DNA from: an uncultured Bacilli bacterium
GTDB taxonomy: Bacteria > Bacillota_I > Bacilli_A > RF39 > UBA660
NCBI GenBank assembly: GCA_947632415.1
Contig: CANRPB010000084.1
Span: 1 to 5,742, forward strand
Direction of reading: 5' to 3'
DNA: 5,742 bases
The translations under genes were made by a program, and so were the position numbers. Below, in pieces: positions 4,459 through 5,742 of this stretch (positions are counted from its first letter, which is position 1; each line of letters opens with the position of its first letter). A model generated the notes under the pieces. It was not told where the DNA came from and did not search any database. It saw only the letters and a program-made list of their open reading frames with translations.

Positions 4459-5616
4459 TTATCCAAGAAATTGAATTATCATTGAAACAACTGGGTTTAT
4501 GAAGTACGATTCTGATAGTGTGTCTTGTAGTAGTGGCGTATTTAAGATGATTGGTTGTTTGGATAAATTGACTAGTTCAATTATTTCTGTGTTGGTATTT
4601 CCTATTACAAATATTCCTTGTCCTGTTATTCTAACATTATGGTCGGCATTGTACCAAACGCTTCCTCCAGCGTAGATGATTGGTTCTCCTATTTTTTTTA
4701 GTCCAATGGCTATAATATCGTCGTTTTTGTTGAATACGGATGTTGGGGTGATATAGGCGTTTACAATAAATTCAACTCTATATACTCCTTGTTTATTGAA
4801 TTTTATGGTGTACTGGCTTGGGTCTATTTGACACATGTTTGTGTTGTCGATGTCTTTTCTGAGGAGTGGCAATCGTTGGTTTGGATTTACGGTATAGCCA
4901 TTGGGATCGTTGTTGTTGAAGGCTACTATATAGACGGCGCCTATTTCTTGTGGTCCGGCGGGGCCGATGGGACCGGCGGGGCCGGTTGGTCCTTCTTCTC
5001 CTTGTATTCCTGGAACGCCTTGATCTCCTTTGGGACCGGCTGGTCCTGTGGGGCCTTCTTCGCCTGGTTCTCCTTTTGGTCCACGAATTTCACCGACATC
5101 AATCCAGTCGCCTTCTGTGTCGGACCAAACATATAGGTCCCCTTCGACCAGGTAGCTTTGTCCTGATGAACCTGTGGGATGAGCAGTTTGTAGTTCATCT
5201 ACTCTATCGTATGAACCAAGAATAGTTACGCTTGTTCCGGCGGGCCCTGTAGGACCCATTGGTCCAACTGGTCCTGTTATTCCACGTGGTATTGCAAAGT
5301 TTAAGATATGGTTATTTCCGCTTCCTGTATCGATTATTGATACATCTGAGTCGGAAGTTGTTGTTACAACTTCTCCTATGGTGATTTCTGATGAAGGACC
5401 AGTGGGTCCTTCTGGACCGGTGGGTCCTATGGGTCCTGTGGCGCCTATTTCTCTTTGTATTCCTGGTAGTCCTTCGATACCGATTGGCCCGGTTGGGCCT
5501 ATTGCTCCGGTGGGTCCAGTTGGACCTATGCAGCAAAATGTTAATTTACATTTTTGATCGTGTTCAATTTTGTCTAAAGCTTTTTGATACGTATTAATAA
5601 TTACACCTCCTATCAA
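4459..5616 (-). CDS. collagen-like protein with C-terminal beta-rich head
   Basis: This is probably a trimeric structural protein of the cell or spore surface. Numbered from TTG 5616, it has a short leader with Cys23, Cys28 and Cys29, then Gly-X-Y blocks at 31-75, 112-127 and 179-222, rich in GPTGP and GPAGP. Two short inserts separate them. Residues 76-111 end in ILNFAIPRG, like modules of phage tail-fibre and Firmicutes collagen-like proteins. Residues 128-178 contain LGSYDRVDEL and YLVEGDLYVWSDTEGDWIDVG. Residues 223-385 form a Trp/Tyr- and beta-strand-rich head (GVYRVEFIVNAY, ITGQGIFVIG, IELVNLSKQPI) resembling BclA/C1q-type trimerisation heads. There is no signal peptide, LPXTG motif or transmembrane segment, which leaves export unclear and fits a spore-coat type. 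TTG 5616 is the only conventional in-frame start before an upstream TGA, but it lies too close to the SD to use it. The true start may be ATT 5601 or 5598. Arg55 breaks the first Gly register. Function is inferred from fold and repeats. Confidence 0.9.
   Translation of the reverse strand: MIGGVIINTYQKALDKIEHDQKCKLTFCCIGPTGPTGAIGPTGPIGIEGLPGIQREIGATGPIGPTGPEGPTGPSSEITIGEVVTTTSDSDVSIIDTGSGNNHILNFAIPRGITGPVGPMGPTGPAGTSVTILGSYDRVDELQTAHPTGSSGQSYLVEGDLYVWSDTEGDWIDVGEIRGPKGEPGEEGPTGPAGPKGDQGVPGIQGEEGPTGPAGPIGPAGPQEIGAVYIVAFNNNDPNGYTVNPNQRLPLLRKDIDNTNMCQIDPSQYTIKFNKQGVYRVEFIVNAYITPTSVFNKNDDIIAIGLKKIGEPIIYAGGSVWYNADHNVRITGQGIFVIGNTNTEIIELVNLSKQPIILNTPLLQDTLSESYFINPVVSMIIQFLG
4930..5050 (-). repeat. 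GC-rich repetitive collagen block
   Basis: This segment encodes the third Gly-X-Y block. It is dominated by GGN-CCN codons and is strikingly richer in G and C than the rest of the window, with near-repeats of GGGCCGGCGGGACC-like sequence. Such tandem codons can change copy number by slippage or recombination. Smaller blocks of the same kind lie at 5235-5285 and 5390-5530. Confidence 0.7.
5604..5611 (-). promoter_or_regulatory. strong SD with no canonical start codon
   Basis: AGGAGGTG on the minus strand matches the anti-SD over eight bases. It sits two bases inside the reading frame opened by TTG 5616, so it cannot direct that codon. Measured from AGGAGG, ATT 5601 is 4 nt downstream and ATT 5598 is 7 nt downstream, both in frame. 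The overlapping GTG reads straight into TAA. Translation of the collagen-like gene therefore probably begins at a non-standard ATT, or the start has been mutated. Confidence 0.7.
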
Positions 5617-5631
5617 TATTTTATGATAATT

Positions 5632-5649
5632 TCATTTATAGATAAATGA
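5632..5649. repeat. 8-2-8 inverted repeat upstream of the collagen-like gene
   Basis: TCATTTAT (5632-5639) and ATAAATGA (5642-5649) form a perfect inverted repeat with spacer AG. It lies about 20 bp upstream of the SD of the collagen-like gene and could be an operator or an AU-rich 5' hairpin. I found no convincing sigma-A promoter for this gene between 5617 and the window end. Confidence 0.4.
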
Positions 5650-5742
5650 CATAAGTTTAACATTTTTGTAAATACTTTGTATAATTGAATCTGAAGTTAA
5701 AAATTATTTTAGATTAAAAAAATATGTATTTATATAATTAAA

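Noticed and set aside
4789..5225. Plus-strand open frames opposite the collagen-like gene (Leu/Arg/Trp-rich)
   Set aside because: Their composition is the mirror of GGN-CCN collagen codons, and they lack SD sequences. They are shadows of the minus-strand gene.
5312..5597. Other frames in the first collagen block (Arg/Asn/Thr-rich minus, Leu/Val/Trp-rich plus)
   Set aside because: They arise from the repeated collagen codons read out of frame, with no ribosome binding sites.
5618..5626. SigK-like -10 (CATAAAATA) upstream of the collagen-like gene
   Set aside because: No AC element at the right distance upstream, and the start of transcription would fall inside the SD.

Overview
The window is very AT-rich, with A/T-ending codons, AGGAGG-type ribosome binding sites and consensus-like sigma-A promoters. 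It encodes a full-length phosphoketolase, a rubrerythrin and a bacterial collagen-like protein. This fits an anaerobic or microaerophilic low-GC Bacillota (Firmicutes/Bacilli, possibly a gut lineage). The lineage is inferred from gene content and composition, not from a marker gene. TGG is used for Trp and no internal TGA is read through, so the standard bacterial code applies.

Layout from left to right. Positions 1-224 are a gene-free AT-rich stretch with a perfect 20-bp palindrome and a weak terminator-like hairpin. Positions 225-782 (minus) encode an orphan protein of about 185 aa. Upstream of it lie an AT-rich leader of about 200 nt and a perfect-consensus promoter (TTGACA, 17 bp, TATAAT). 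Positions 1091-1318 (minus) hold tRNA-Ile(GAT) and tRNA-Lys(CTT), each with a recognisable promoter and an encoded CCA end. The plus-strand phosphoketolase (1463-3820) has its own promoter and a strong SD. It ends in a perfect bidirectional terminator shared with the convergent rubrerythrin gene (3844-4383, minus). A perfect 11-4-11 dyad sits at the rubrerythrin transcription start. The collagen-like gene (4459-5616, minus) lies just upstream of rubrerythrin in the same direction, and no obvious terminator separates them.

The genes look like individually promoted units rather than one operon. Phosphoketolase produces acetyl phosphate from sugar phosphates, and rubrerythrin detoxifies peroxide in anaerobes. 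The collagen-like protein is probably a surface or envelope structural protein with three Gly-X-Y blocks, two short globular inserts and a C-terminal beta-rich head. I see no defence system, transposon, CRISPR array or clear new multi-gene system. The features most worth a second look are the collagen-like gene (no usable canonical start next to a perfect SD, Gly-to-Arg collagen break, mosaic architecture), the dyad at the rubrerythrin promoter, and the orphan gene with its consensus promoter and long leader.
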